A stretch of DNA of 64,000 bases from Ceratotherium simum simum (taxonomy: Eukaryota; Chordata; Mammalia; Perissodactyla; Rhinocerotidae). Below are positions 35,470 through 46,009 of this stretch, piece by piece (position 1 is the stretch's first letter; each line of letters opens with the position of its first letter). The translations under genes and the position numbers were made by a program. The notes beneath the pieces were generated by a model. The model was not told where the DNA came from, did not search any database, and was given only the letters and a program-made list of their open reading frames with translations. Location of the stretch: contig NW_004454163.1 in NCBI RefSeq assembly GCF_000283155.1, forward strand, positions 21,408,473-21,472,472. Direction: 5' to 3'.

Positions 35470-37560
35470 GTCTTTATATCTTAAGTTGTTGTAGACAGCA
35501 TATAGTCTGGTGCTGAATTTTTATTCATTCTGAAAATCTGTCTTTAAACTATGTTTCAACATTTAAATTTATTGACTTTAATAGTGGATGACAGGTCATC
35601 TTGCTAGTTATTTTCTATTTGTTCCATCTGCTTTTTTTTTGTTTCCCTTTTCTCTTTTTCTACCTACTTTTGGATTAATTATTTTTATAATTCTCTTTTA
35701 TCTTTGATATTAGCCTATTATTTACACCTCTTTCAAAAATTTTTAGTGGTTTCCCTGCGGAGTATAGCATACCTCTTTAATTATTTACAGCCTATCTTCA
35801 AATAATATTATACCACTTCACATGTAGTGTAATAACCTTATATTATTTTGCTTCCAATTTACCACTTTCTTAATTTTTGCTATTCTTGTCATACATTTCA
35901 TTTTTACATATTCTATACACCCAAAATACATCGCTATTATTTTTTTGCTTTAATTATCTTTTAGAGTGATTAAAAATGAGGTGTTTTGTATTTACCTGCT
36001 TTTGAAATATTTACAATGATTTTATTTTTTATAAATCCCTGATTCTGCAGTGTAGGTCTCCTGGTAATCAATTCTTTAAAATTTTGTTTTTCTAAAAAAA
36101 AATTCATTCATTCATTTTTGAAAGATATTTTCACTGAGTTTGGAATTCTTTCAGCACCTTTAAGAAGTCACACTATTGTCTTGTAGCTTGTATAGATTTT
36201 GACAAGAAGTATGCTATATTTCTTATATATATTTGTTTTGTGTTTTTAATTCTTCTGGCTACCTTCAAATTTTTCTTTGGTTTTTAGTAGTTTGAATATG
36301 AAGCATTTTAAGTTTTGTTCATTTGTTTATTTTGATATTTATCTGGCTTGCATTTTCTCTGAGATTCTAGAAAATGTTTAGCCATGATTTCTTCAAATAT
36401 TTCTTCTTCATTTTCTTTCTCTTCTTCTTTTAGAATTCCAGTGACATGTGTTTGGTATTGCCCCTCAGCACTTAGACAGTGTGTTTCTGTTTTCCCGTTC
36501 TTTTTCAGTTTATAGTTTCTACCGACCTATCTTCAAGTTCACCAAGTCTTTCTGTGGTTGTGTTGAGTCTGCTGATGAGCCTATGGTAATACTTATCACC
36601 ATGTTTTATATGTCTAGCATTTTCATTTATATTTTTTATAGTTTCCATCTCTGTTAACATTTCCTATTTATTTATGCACATTATCTAACTTTTCCACTAA
36701 CATATTAATAATATTCAATTAACAATTCCTTTAAACTCCATGTCTAATAGTTCCAACATCTGGATCATCATCTGTGAGTCTGACTCTTTTGATTTTATTT
36801 TCTCTTGATAGTGGGCTGGTTGTACTTGCTTTTGGGGTGTCCTGTCATTTTTGAGCAAATGCTAGATATTTTGTGTATAACTGTAGAGACTGAGGTAAGA
36901 CTATGTATGCCTTCTACTGGGCAAATCTCTTCTTCTGATAGGCTGCTATTGTGGGATAGTGACTAAAGTTAGTCCGTAGGTGAGCTGAATTTGGATTTTG
37001 TTGTTAAGCTTACCTTCAGTGCACCACTGATTTCAAATTTGTCAATTCTTACTTTGTACTTAGTGTGGAGTCTGGTTTGCTGGAGGTTTTTCCTCAATGT
37101 TTCTGATTGACCCTCAAATTTAGGCCTCTCCTGTACTCTTCTTTCTCACGGAAGATCTCTCTCTATGCTCCTCACCTTCCTCTGGCAGTAGACTGCTGTT
37201 GGTTGTTACTTTGTACTTGCTAGCCCAGTGGTCAGGATCGGGGATCATCCTGATCCAGCCTCAGCCTCAATCAAGCCCTGTGTCTCTGAGTCTCAGGAAT
37301 AGGCCTTTCTCAGTGATCCTGCCTCTCCCCAAGAAGTAGGAGACCAACGCTCTGAACCCAGGATGATTTCTTACCTATCTACTGTTCTTTTTTCTATTCT
37401 TTACCTAAAGCTTCAAGGAGTCTTCAACTATGTCCTGGGGCCACAGTGTTTGATGTCCTTCCCCAGCAGCTTAAAGCTTGGGTTTCTGAGGGGAAAGGGT
37501 GCAAGCAGGCCTTTTCTGCCTTTTAGTTTATAACAAGAAACTGAGCTATAATTATGCTGT
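35470..37560 (-). repeat. L1M LINE fragment: start of ORF2, inter-ORF region, ORF1 and 5' region
   Basis: In reverse order. The ORF2 start side comes first ('TTGTAGACAGCATATAGTCT', 'CAACATTTAAATTTATTGAC'), then inter-ORF sequence (about 35640-36100). ORF1 follows ('CAGTGTAGGTCTCCTGGTAA', 'GATATTTTCACTGAGTTTGG', 'ATTTCTTCAAATATTTCTTC', 'GACCTATCTTCAAGTTCACC'), and then 5' untranslated-type sequence after about 36780. No frame is intact. The 3' part that usually survives in L1 copies is absent on the left. Confidence 0.78.
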
Positions 37561-37654
37561 GAACTTCTGTGACATTACTTTGTCAAATTATTTCTAAGCA
37601 CATTTTATTGAGTACTCTTATGCAGTTAAAACAAAAACCTCCTTCTTAGATGTC

Positions 37655-37830
37655 TAAGGATTTAGGTCACGATCCTGTCTCTGCCACTTTCTAGCTTAGT
37701 GATCTTTGAGCAAGTCTCTGGACCTCTATGGTTGTCAACTTCCTCTCTGTAAAATGAGGATGCTGAGCTAGTGATTTCTGTGGTCCACAATCTACTTTAA
37801 AGTCAATGATGCTGTTTTAAACTTTTTTTT
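37655..37830 (+). repeat. MIR SINE
   Basis: 'CTGTCTCTGCCACTTTCTAG', 'GTGATCTTTGAGCAAGTCTC' and 'TCTGTAAAATGAGGATGCTG' give the MIR core in sense orientation. Confidence 0.65.
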
Positions 37831-38934
37831 GATCATGTAATTGTAGTACCGGTATTGTTATTCTCATTTAACAAAGAAGCAATTCAAAAAGAAGCCAATA
37901 TTATGCACTTCAGATTTGAATTCTAAGTATAGCAGAGTACTGCATAGTGGAGCTTGAACTTCTTCTTGAAAGAGAGAGTGGGGTTAGACCAAAACAAGGA
38001 GTAGGTTGTATATTTTCAGCATAAGAATTCTAATTCAAAGTTGGATTGTCTCTGTCTCTTGCAGAAGGACTAGTTCAATACTCTTAAATATGGTAGATAA
38101 ATTGCATGTTATTGAGTGTGTAACTCAAGTTATTGTGATAATAAGTGTGAGTGTGTGTGTTTGTGTGTGGGCAAGAAAGAGAGAGAGAGAAAAAGAGATG
38201 GGGGCTATTAAAGAGTCGTGGATTGGGTACATCTGAGCACCTAAAAAGTTGGAATAAGATCTGAGGTCTCTCAACTGGAACACCAGTGTCCTTTTACTAG
38301 GTCATGCTCCTTATGTGGGAGTTGTTACTCTCACCACAGGGATATCTTAAAGAATCAGAACCTCCTGGCTCAGGAAGTTTCTAAAGGTTAGAGTACATGT
38401 TCTCTAAAGCCATCTTTATTGTAGGGCAAGAAATTCAGCACAAAAACCAACTTCTCTATTTGGAATCATGTTTCAAAGGATAATAGGCCTTGGAAATATA
38501 GTCTCTTCTTTTATCCAATTGTTCTGAATAAGAGAGGTCATCTCATTAGTTACATAGAAAGTGTGTGTGATTATAGTTAGTGTGTGTAGATAAGATCCAT
38601 GATATTGATCCACATGAAAATTCATACCCACCTTCCTCTCAACCTATCCAGAATTTATCCAGCCTTCAAGATGTAATTCAAATCTTACCTATTACAAGAA
38701 AGCTTTCTTGGCCAATTTTAGTCTCGTTTCTGAATTCCTGTAATACTTTTATATTTTACTCAGTTCATCTAATTTGATAGATTAGTAGAAATTGACTTCA
38801 GGAATTTTTCATATTTCTACCTTTTACATCTTCAGCAAATGAATGTTAGGAACATAAGAAACATCCATTAAATTTATTTTTTAAGCTTACTTTTGTTGAG
38901 ATTTTTAACCTCTTTGAAGAACAATATCTTCATT
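37831..38934. other. Unassigned stretch with a GT/GA microsatellite
   Basis: A compound GT then GA run lies at about 38145-38200. Otherwise nothing recognised. Confidence 0.45.
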
Positions 38935-39240
38935 TAATTTTAAAATGAATATCTATTGACCAATGACTACGTTCCAAGCATTTTTCTAGACTGGACAACT
39001 AAGTGAAATAGGCAAATTCCCTGACCTCAAGGAGCTGAAGACACACGATAGACAAACATAAACATTCAAATGGTGATATATTCTGTGAAGAAAAATAAAA
39101 CAAGGTGAGGGATCTAGACAGTGACTGGAGATGGGTGTGTCTTATTTTATACAAGGAAGGCTTCTCTGAATAAGTGACACTAGAACAGAGAGCTGATGAA
39201 AATAAAGGGGCAAGCCATTAAGATCTCTGGAAGATAGTTC
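38935..39240 (-). repeat. L2 LINE 3' end
   Basis: Reverse L2 tail over about 300 bases: 'CAATGACTACGTTCCAAGCA', 'CCTGACCTCAAGGAGCTGAA', 'ACACACGATAGACAAACATA', then 'CAAGGAAGGCTTCTCTGAAT' and 'GTGACACTAGAACAGAGAGC'. Confidence 0.72.
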
Positions 39241-39999
39241 CCATGGTAATATTGTAGAATTGTGCATATAACATATGATAAAATATTGTATTATATTGAA
39301 TTCATGAATATTAATGGCTTAGAAAAGGTTGAGGTTATTGTGCTGTCTCTGTTTGCTCTTGATTAAGGATTTGAGATAACTTGTGGTAAAGAAACCCATT
39401 TTTCCTGTTTCCAGAAACCAGAGACAATAGACATGGAGAATTGGTTTCTTAGGAGGCTGATCTTATTAACAGAACTCCCAGTGAGGAAGCCTTTTCTTTC
39501 AGAAGGATGGGATTACCTCAGAGGGAAAACGATAGCTCCTGCTACACTGAATTCAAATGGAAAAAGTAGTACAATGAAAGCAAAGGACCCCATCCCGGAT
39601 AGATAGTGTATGAGGTGGGTAGTGTTATAGTGGAAACTAAAATAAGGAGAAGACTTGCTTTAAAGCCATAAAGCAAGAAAACAGAAAGATTCAAACAGAG
39701 ATGGTGGGCCCGAAGGTGTGACAGCTATTTTATCAGGAAAACGAGGGTTCAAGGTTATGGGAGTTATTATAGGTTAAAGCAGTTGAAAAGAACTGATCAG
39801 TGGGATAAGGACAATAAAATCAAAGGCATAGACAGACCTAGCTCTCCTTGGCCAATGGCTGTCAATTACTGTGCCAGTTCCCTGAGAGAGGAGGGATTCT
39901 GCCTCGTTTAATTGCAGATACAGTAATACAAGCTTTTTTAGTTATGAATGTTTTATTTATGTTCATATTATGTTAATTGTCATTTCATTAAGGAAATGG
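39241..39999. other. Unassigned non-coding stretch
   Basis: No gene or repeat recognised. Confidence 0.45.
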
Positions 40000-40240
40000 A
40001 GAGTAGCTTGTTTAACAGTTGAGAGCACGGATTCTGGAGTCAGACTGCCTGAGTTAGAAGCCTGGTGCTGACCCTATCTAGTTATGTGACCTTGGCAAGT
40101 TGCTCCATATCTCTGTGCCTCAGTTTCCCCATCTATAACATAGGATTATAATAGCACACATGTTCTAGGCTTATCATGAGGGTTACATTAATTAAAATAG
40201 CTAAAACACTTAGATAATATTGGTATTATTTGTATTAATT
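40000..40240 (+). repeat. MIR SINE, well preserved
   Basis: 'GTTGAGAGCACGGATTCTGG', 'AGTCAGACTGCCTGAGTTAG', 'GTTATGTGACCTTGGCAAGT', 'CTCAGTTTCCCCATCTATAA' and 'GCTTATCATGAGGGTTACAT' run almost end to end. This is the clearest MIR in the window. Confidence 0.88.
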
Positions 40241-41623
40241 CCCTTTTCATTATGTTCCAACTTAGGAAGCTTAGCATAATATTGGTTAGCATGATACCTA
40301 AGTATATATGCACCCTGCTATCCTTCTTCACTACCTTGACGTCCAGGCTGAGAATGACAACTTGCTTGAATCTATCTGTATGTAATGACTGGATACAAAG
40401 GGACTGAGGCATAATCTTTTTTTTACTTAAAGAGGCATGACTACAATTGCACAATTAAAATTGTACCTTTAATCACTAAAATATGTCAGCAGTCTCAGGC
40501 TACCTGAAAGTTGTAATGATAACGGGGTTACTAAAAATAATACAAGCTCTATCAGGAGAAGTGCTATCTACACTGATTGCTGATGTAGCTCAGCACCTAG
40601 TGCAATGTCAGGTTCAGTGTAGAAGCTGAACAAAGATTTGTTAAAAGAAAGAATATATGTGCATTTTCACCAGTGCACCGAAACTTAGCAATCCAAGAGT
40701 CACCTTTATCAGAAGCTATATGTGGCCCAACTGATGTCAGAATGACCTTAAGATCTAGATTTCAGACAAAGGCAGAGCCAGTCACATTTAGATCAGAAAA
40801 GCTATAATGCCCAAGTGCTATCACCCAGCTTTGATGATTAATGTTATTCACCACACTTGGATTGCTATAATTAAATGGATATTTTTTAAAAATTGCCCAT
40901 CAAATATAAGAACTGGTCCATTGATAGGTTATTTAAACAAATATGTTTTGGGCAGTGAGGGACCTCTTCTATACTAGATCTCAGACAGCTGGAATTTAAA
41001 CACTGTGGGAACATGGGCATGAGGGCACAGGCTTCCAAAGGAACCATTTGAAAGGGTGTAAGTGAGAACACTCCTTTGGATGTGCAGTTTCTAGACTGTT
41101 TGTTAGGAGGTTAGTCATGTTATTGTTACACCTTATGTTGTATCTCTGAGAAGCACAAATGAACAGAAGTGTGGATTTAGAGTTGAATGAATGAATCTCT
41201 AAAAAACTCTGGAGCTCTTAAGAGAATATTTGTAAATATTGGTGAACTGAACTTTTTTCAGTGTGTACATTATCCAGATGAAATTCTTTTAAAATCCATC
41301 CTGTTCATTATTGGAGAATGAAGAATTTTACTTCCAGTTCAGTTTCCTGTTTCGTGATTTAAATGATTGATGAATGAAGTCTCTACGTTCAGTCATATTT
41401 ATTATTGGCCCTTGGCAGATTGATGGTCTGATCCATTCTCAGGAATTAGATGATCAATTCAATTTTGTAGATCTGATGACCAGATTGATTAGACAGTAAA
41501 TGATCAGGCCAAATAGAAATTACCATTTGGCATCAACCAATGTGACAAATTAAAAATGGAATTGACCTCAAAATGTTTAATTTAGTGTCTAGTATAGAAA
41601 AGAATATAATAGTTATTATCTAG
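40241..41623. other. Unassigned non-coding stretch
   Basis: A brief L2-like tail ('CTCAGCACCTAGTGCAATGT') lies near 40585-40650. No gene is supported. Confidence 0.4.
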
Positions 41624-41798
41624 AGCAATGATTCTCAAACTCTGGGCGCATCAGGCCCACCTGGAAGGCTTGTTAAAGCACATTGCTGGGTCCATCCACA
41701 GAGTGTCCGACTCAGTAGGTCTGGAGAATCGGCATTTTAAAAAGTTCCCAGATGGTGCTGATGTTGCTGGTTTAGAGATCACACTTAGAGAAGCACTG
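41624..41798 (+). repeat. MER5-type hAT element
   Basis: 'GCAATGATTCTCAAACTCTG' at the left, 'ACTCAGTAGGTCTGGAGAAT' in the middle, and 'ACACTTAGAGAAGCACTG' at the right. An A-run (41804-41821) follows directly. Confidence 0.75.
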
Positions 41799-42164
41799 GT
41801 CTCAAAAAAAAAAAAAAAAAAATTGTTAGTTGAGTTTAACATATGAAACAGATATAGGTTACAAAAATTATTTTCAGGTAAGAGAGATTAGAGCTGGGCT
41901 TATATTTATTTAAATATGGACTGAGGGATATGGAATAGATAATATTCACACCCCAGTATTTTGAATATCGGGTAGCAAAATTTTTCGGTAATTATACCCC
42001 AAACTGTTGTTTCATAACCAGAAATTCCTGTTGACTGAATGCAGAGTACATTTGAAGTGAAGTCTTCTGGACAATGAGAGTTATTGGTAAAGAAGAGTTT
42101 ACTTTTAATGAAATAAATGAGCAATAGTAAGTATAAGCAATGAAATCATGCTTAAATCATGATA
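41799..42164. other. Unassigned AT-rich stretch
   Basis: A-run, then AT-rich DNA. Nothing recognised. Confidence 0.45.
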
Positions 42165-42430
42165 AAGTATTTGTGCACACAACACTATGCTATGCACTGA
42201 GAGGATTTAAAAGGCTAGTCCTTATTGTCTAGAAACCCACAATCTAGTGAAAGAAACATGTTCCAAACACATGGAGCAAAGAGCAACACTAAGAAGAAAG
42301 GCATTATTGGACTCTATAGGGTGGTACTGAGAATCTATTTTATAGAAGACAGAGGGAACCAGATACTGAGGACTCAAGTGGCCAGGCTTTGTGGAGAAAC
42401 TGATATTCGCTTTCACTTAGTACCATTCAT
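42165..42430 (-). repeat. L2 fragment at the left end of duplicated block, copy A
   Basis: Reverse L2 tail-like order: 'CACTATGCTATGCACTGAGA', 'ACCCACAATCTAGTGAAAGA', 'GTGGCCAGGCTTTGTGGAGA', 'ACTGATATTCGCTTTCACTT'. The first half is closely matched at 43107-43265, including words not expected from L2 in general (TGTGCACACAACACT, GGCTAGTC, GCATTATTGG). The second half is matched more loosely at 49396-49545. Confidence 0.65.
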
Positions 42431-42890
42431 CAGTAATGCCAAACAAACCAAGAATTGAGGAGACTCTGCCTGCACAATTTCTGCTGCTTCCCATTTCTCG
42501 TGAGGAATATTCCCAGAGAAATGAAGCAGGTTAATTAAGATGCTAACGGCTGCCGCAATTTCTGAGCAGATTAACACCACAAAAGATTTTGGTGTAACTA
42601 ACTGGTGTTTGTTCCTGCTCGTGAAAGCTATGTTTGTACAACTGGGTCAGAGTCCAAAAGAGCTGAAAGAAGTTAATTAGTTCAGTTTGCCAAGGCCTTG
42701 TCATCTGGTCCCAGGACTTAGGGAACAGGACAAATCCAATGAATGTAAATCTGTACATATGTAAAAGATTGTGGTTATGATTATGATTAATATAATTATC
42801 CATTTTCACATTATCAAAGCTTTGATTAAATAAATTATTAGCAGCCAATGGAACACAGGTGAGGAATTTTACGCTGGAAGGCGAGAGATA
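42431..42890. other. Duplicated non-repeat-like segment, copy A
   Basis: Clearly homologous to 49546-49925. Landmarks shared in order: AAATGAAGCAGG plus TTAATTAAGATGCTAA (one continuous exact 28-bp match, 42519-42546), 'GTTCCTGC'/'ATTCCTGC', 'CAACTGG', 'GTTCAGTTTGC', 'CCTTGTCA', 'TGATTATGATTAATATAAT' versus 'TGATTATTATTAATATAAT', and 'AGCTTTGA'. Copy A has about 60 extra bases before the last two landmarks. No open frame is shared. The TTAATTAA core and a second AGTTAATTAG (about 42673) are homeodomain-like sites. Confidence 0.7.
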
Positions 42891-42913
42891 GGAAACATTT
42901 ATCCAGCTATTAG

Positions 42914-43080
42914 CGGTTCTCTAGCCATTGTCCAGTGCCTCAACAATCACCTGGGGTGTTTAAAAACAATACGGATTCCAGGCTCTCATCTCCAGAGTAT
43001 TATTCAGAGTATATGGAATGTGTCCAGGAAATCTGTATCTTTTAGCCAGTTCACATAGTGATTTAGTTTCATAGCCATGT
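42914..43080 (+). repeat. MER5-type element closing duplicated block, copy A
   Basis: 'CGGTTCTCTAGCCATTGTCC', 'CAACAATCACCTGGGGTGTT' and 'CCAGGAAATCTGTATCTTTT' follow the hAT-Charlie MER5 order. The same element type closes copy B at 49955-50140. Confidence 0.65.
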
Positions 43081-43106
43081 TGGGAAAATATTGGTCAAAA
43101 TATGAA

Positions 43107-43300
43107 CACAAGTTGTGCACACAACACTGTGTACTGAAAGGATTAGAGAGACTAGTAGGCTAGTCTTGGTGGTCCAGAAGCCCACATTCTGGTAAAAGGA
43201 ACATATTCCAAACAAATGCAGTGATCAGCAACATTCTGAAGCAATGCATTATTGGGGCTATATTTGGGCGAGGGGGAGAGGAAGGTACAATATCCTAGGA
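43107..43300 (-). repeat. Partial second copy of the block's left (L2) end
   Basis: TGTGCACACAACACT begins at 43114, 942 bases after its counterpart at 42172. The match continues through 'CCCACATTCTGGTAAAAGGA', 'ACATATTCCAAACAAATG' and 'GCATTATTGG' (43246-43255), after which similarity fades. Confidence 0.65.
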
Positions 43301-43384
43301 GCAGATCCTTGAACAGTAGGTGACCAATTCATTTCCTAGAAATCACAGTCAAAGATGGTTGATTGGGGATCTTTAACCTTTTCT

Positions 43385-43510
43385 GCAGTACGGCATAGTG
43401 GAAGAGTTACTAGGCTTTGAGTCTTCGGATAGGAATTTTTTATACTCAGAGTGTCTATGAGAGTATCTGACACAGAATGGGAGCTCAATACAAATGTATG
43501 CAATAATGAG
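43385..43510 (+). repeat. MIR-like fragment
   Basis: 'GGCATAGTGGAAGAGTTACT' and 'GTATCTGACACAGAATGGGA', followed by 'GCTCAATACAAATG', resemble both ends of a MIR with its core lost. Confidence 0.45.
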
Positions 43511-45654
43511 CAAAGCCAACCTAGTCATCAGGCGTTGCCAGGAGAACCGAATGACGTCAGCTCCTGAAAGTGCTTTGTACAGTTCTAATACTTTATCAAA
43601 ACATGGACAGTATTTTCACTGTTCTTATCATTATTTATATTAATCTTTTTAGATAATTAGTTCTCTCTGGACACCACAAATGGCACACTCAATTGACTTC
43701 ATTGTGCTATAAGCTGATATACAGAGAGCCTAATAGATTGTTATCAGTTTAACATAATGTTCTGTATCCTGCGTGACCAGGCAGTGAGTAGTTCCCCATG
43801 GAAAATGTAGTGAATCAAATACCTCTTACCAGCACCTCAGTTGCAACTGTGGAGCCAGAGCTGAGGAGATGAGAACGCATCATCATGAAGCCACTTTGTC
43901 CTCTCTGGTCACAACTCTTTGTTGTCCCCACCCCCCACTAGGTATTTAAATGAAGTTACAGCTGTAATCTCAACCTTCATTCCTGTAATCTGTGGCTCAG
44001 TGTTGGAGATGTGCTCTGAAGTCCGTGGGTGGGAGGCACCCTGAAGGCACAGTACATCTATTACCCTGGAGAAGGTGGTAGCAGGGAAACAAATGATAAT
44101 GGCAAAATGCTAACGCCTCAAATGAGCTGAAAATGATGATGTAGCACATGGAACTTTCCAGTTCTTCTTGTGATGAGGCAGGGCCTATTGATAGTCTGAA
44201 ATATAAATGTGCCTTAGAGAAGTCTTGCAGAGATGTTTGCCTCTCAGTGAGAGAGAGAATTCATTAACATATGGAGGCTTCTCCAATGACAATTACCTGA
44301 GGATGCATGTGGACTGCCTTTGCACAGATATTGCAATGTAATTGTGCTTCAGGGGGCATTTTGACAAACAAGGCAATCCCATTATTTTTATCCATCTACA
44401 ACAGCAAATTAATTGAACAATTAGTACTAATAGCTTGTACATAGTACTATGTACATAGCAAGGCACCTTGCATCCCAAAGTACTACACTGACAAAATATG
44501 AGCACTAATGCTCCACTAGTGAGAGATGGAGCAATCCTCTTAACTATTTCCAGTCAGAAAGAGAATGACATAATGAGCTGAAAAGGAAGAATTCATCAAA
44601 GAAGACAGAGCTGGCCCCCTACGTGGCTGTTGTATTGCTACAAAGAGAGTAAACTACACGTTCCATTTGTTGATCACAGACAGAGGTTGACATCACTAGA
44701 TAGATTAGGTAGAACTTTAAATATAGCAAAATAATAGAGTTGAAACTAATACTAGAGCCAATTTCTATGCCTCTATATTTTAATGTGGAATATTTATGGA
44801 TTTGGGGGGCTTGATAGGAGGGAGGAGAGTGAAGGTGGGGAGAGGGTGGGCCTATTTTCATATTAAAGCATCTCTCTCCTCACAAGGATTCCTAATCAGA
44901 CGTTTTGATTGCAGGTCACCATATGATTGTCAGCAGTACCATGTTGTGATAGCTCTTCAGGTCCCCATATTCTGTAGCAGGCCCTGTGTCATGCCTGCTT
45001 CCATCCTGCTGATAGTGCATAAACACAGAACTATTAACAAGTGCAATTAGTGTACATCCCCATTCTGGACAGACACTCCTAAGTGCTACTGTTCAAATAC
45101 ATAACTTATAGCACTCTGGACTTTGATAAGTTTAGAAAAGATAATTTTCAAATGATTGAACAACATTGTAATGTCTTTTTTTACTATAGATTGATTCATA
45201 TAAATACCTGAGTTTTATGAATAGTGGGCTATTTTTCCCCCCAAAAAAGGGGTATGAATAAATAAATATTATCATTAGCACCCTCTTCAAGGCACATAAA
45301 TAAATTCCTATGTACTCATACAGTTCCAGAGAGTATGGGGGAAGCAGAGCTAGACTTCTGAAGATCCTTATCTTAGGCTGTGATTCTCTGATAGATTCTG
45401 TTCTAGGGGACCCCAAGGAAATAATTACTATCCTCAGCTTTAGGAATAAATTAAGTTACTTTCTCTGTTTGCATTCTATGACTTCTTTATTCGATCCAAA
45501 TGTAATTTAACTCTGGTTGGTATAACATTTCCCAAACTATCCATTTGGCTTTTATTTGCTCATCCAAAATCTTAAAATTTTTCTCCCTGCTTTAAAAAAA
45601 TATCATCTTCTCAATGCATACCATCTTTTGCAGGTTTATTGAAGTAATCTTTCC
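43511..45654. other. Unassigned stretch with a candidate conserved element
   Basis: Mostly non-repeat-like. The section 44100-44480 has mixed composition, no open frame and a perfect 20-bp palindrome at 44436-44455. It is the part I would test first for cross-species conservation. Frames of 70-94 codons at 44293-45416 have no domain. Confidence 0.35.
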
Positions 45655-46009
45655 AAAATACTGCTTTTATAATCTTACCCACCTATTATAAAACTCTCAT
45701 GGTTTTCCACTGCCTTTCAAATAGAATCCAAATGTGTCACTCTAGATTCCAAAACCTTATACAGACTGGTGCCAATTCATCTTCCTAGAATTTCATTGCC
45801 AATATTCCTCAGGATACATACTTCATTCTAATTAGACTGCTTAATTACCATCCCCAGAAACCTTCACTTGCATTCTGGTCTCTGTATCTTTAGCTCATAT
45901 TGCTCTCCACCATTTAGAATATCCACCTCCTTCTAACCCAATTATCTTATATAAATCTCATATAGCTTTTAAGATTCCACTTAAGTACATATCCATTGCT
46001 CTGTGGGCG
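45655..46009 (+). repeat. L2-like LINE fragment
   Basis: 'AAACTCTCATGGTTTTCCAC', 'TGCCTTTCAAATAGAATCCA' and 'AAACCTTATACAGACTGGTG', then 'GATTCCACTTAAGTACATAT', follow L2 ORF2-tail/3' order in sense. Old. Confidence 0.55.

Noticed and set aside
42165..43300. Explaining the 42.17/43.11-kb similarity as two unrelated L2 insertions
   Set aside because: The two share several words not expected from L2 in general (TGTGCACACAACACT, GGCTAGTC, GCATTATTGG) at matched spacing, so direct duplication is the better explanation, although it has not been tested by alignment.
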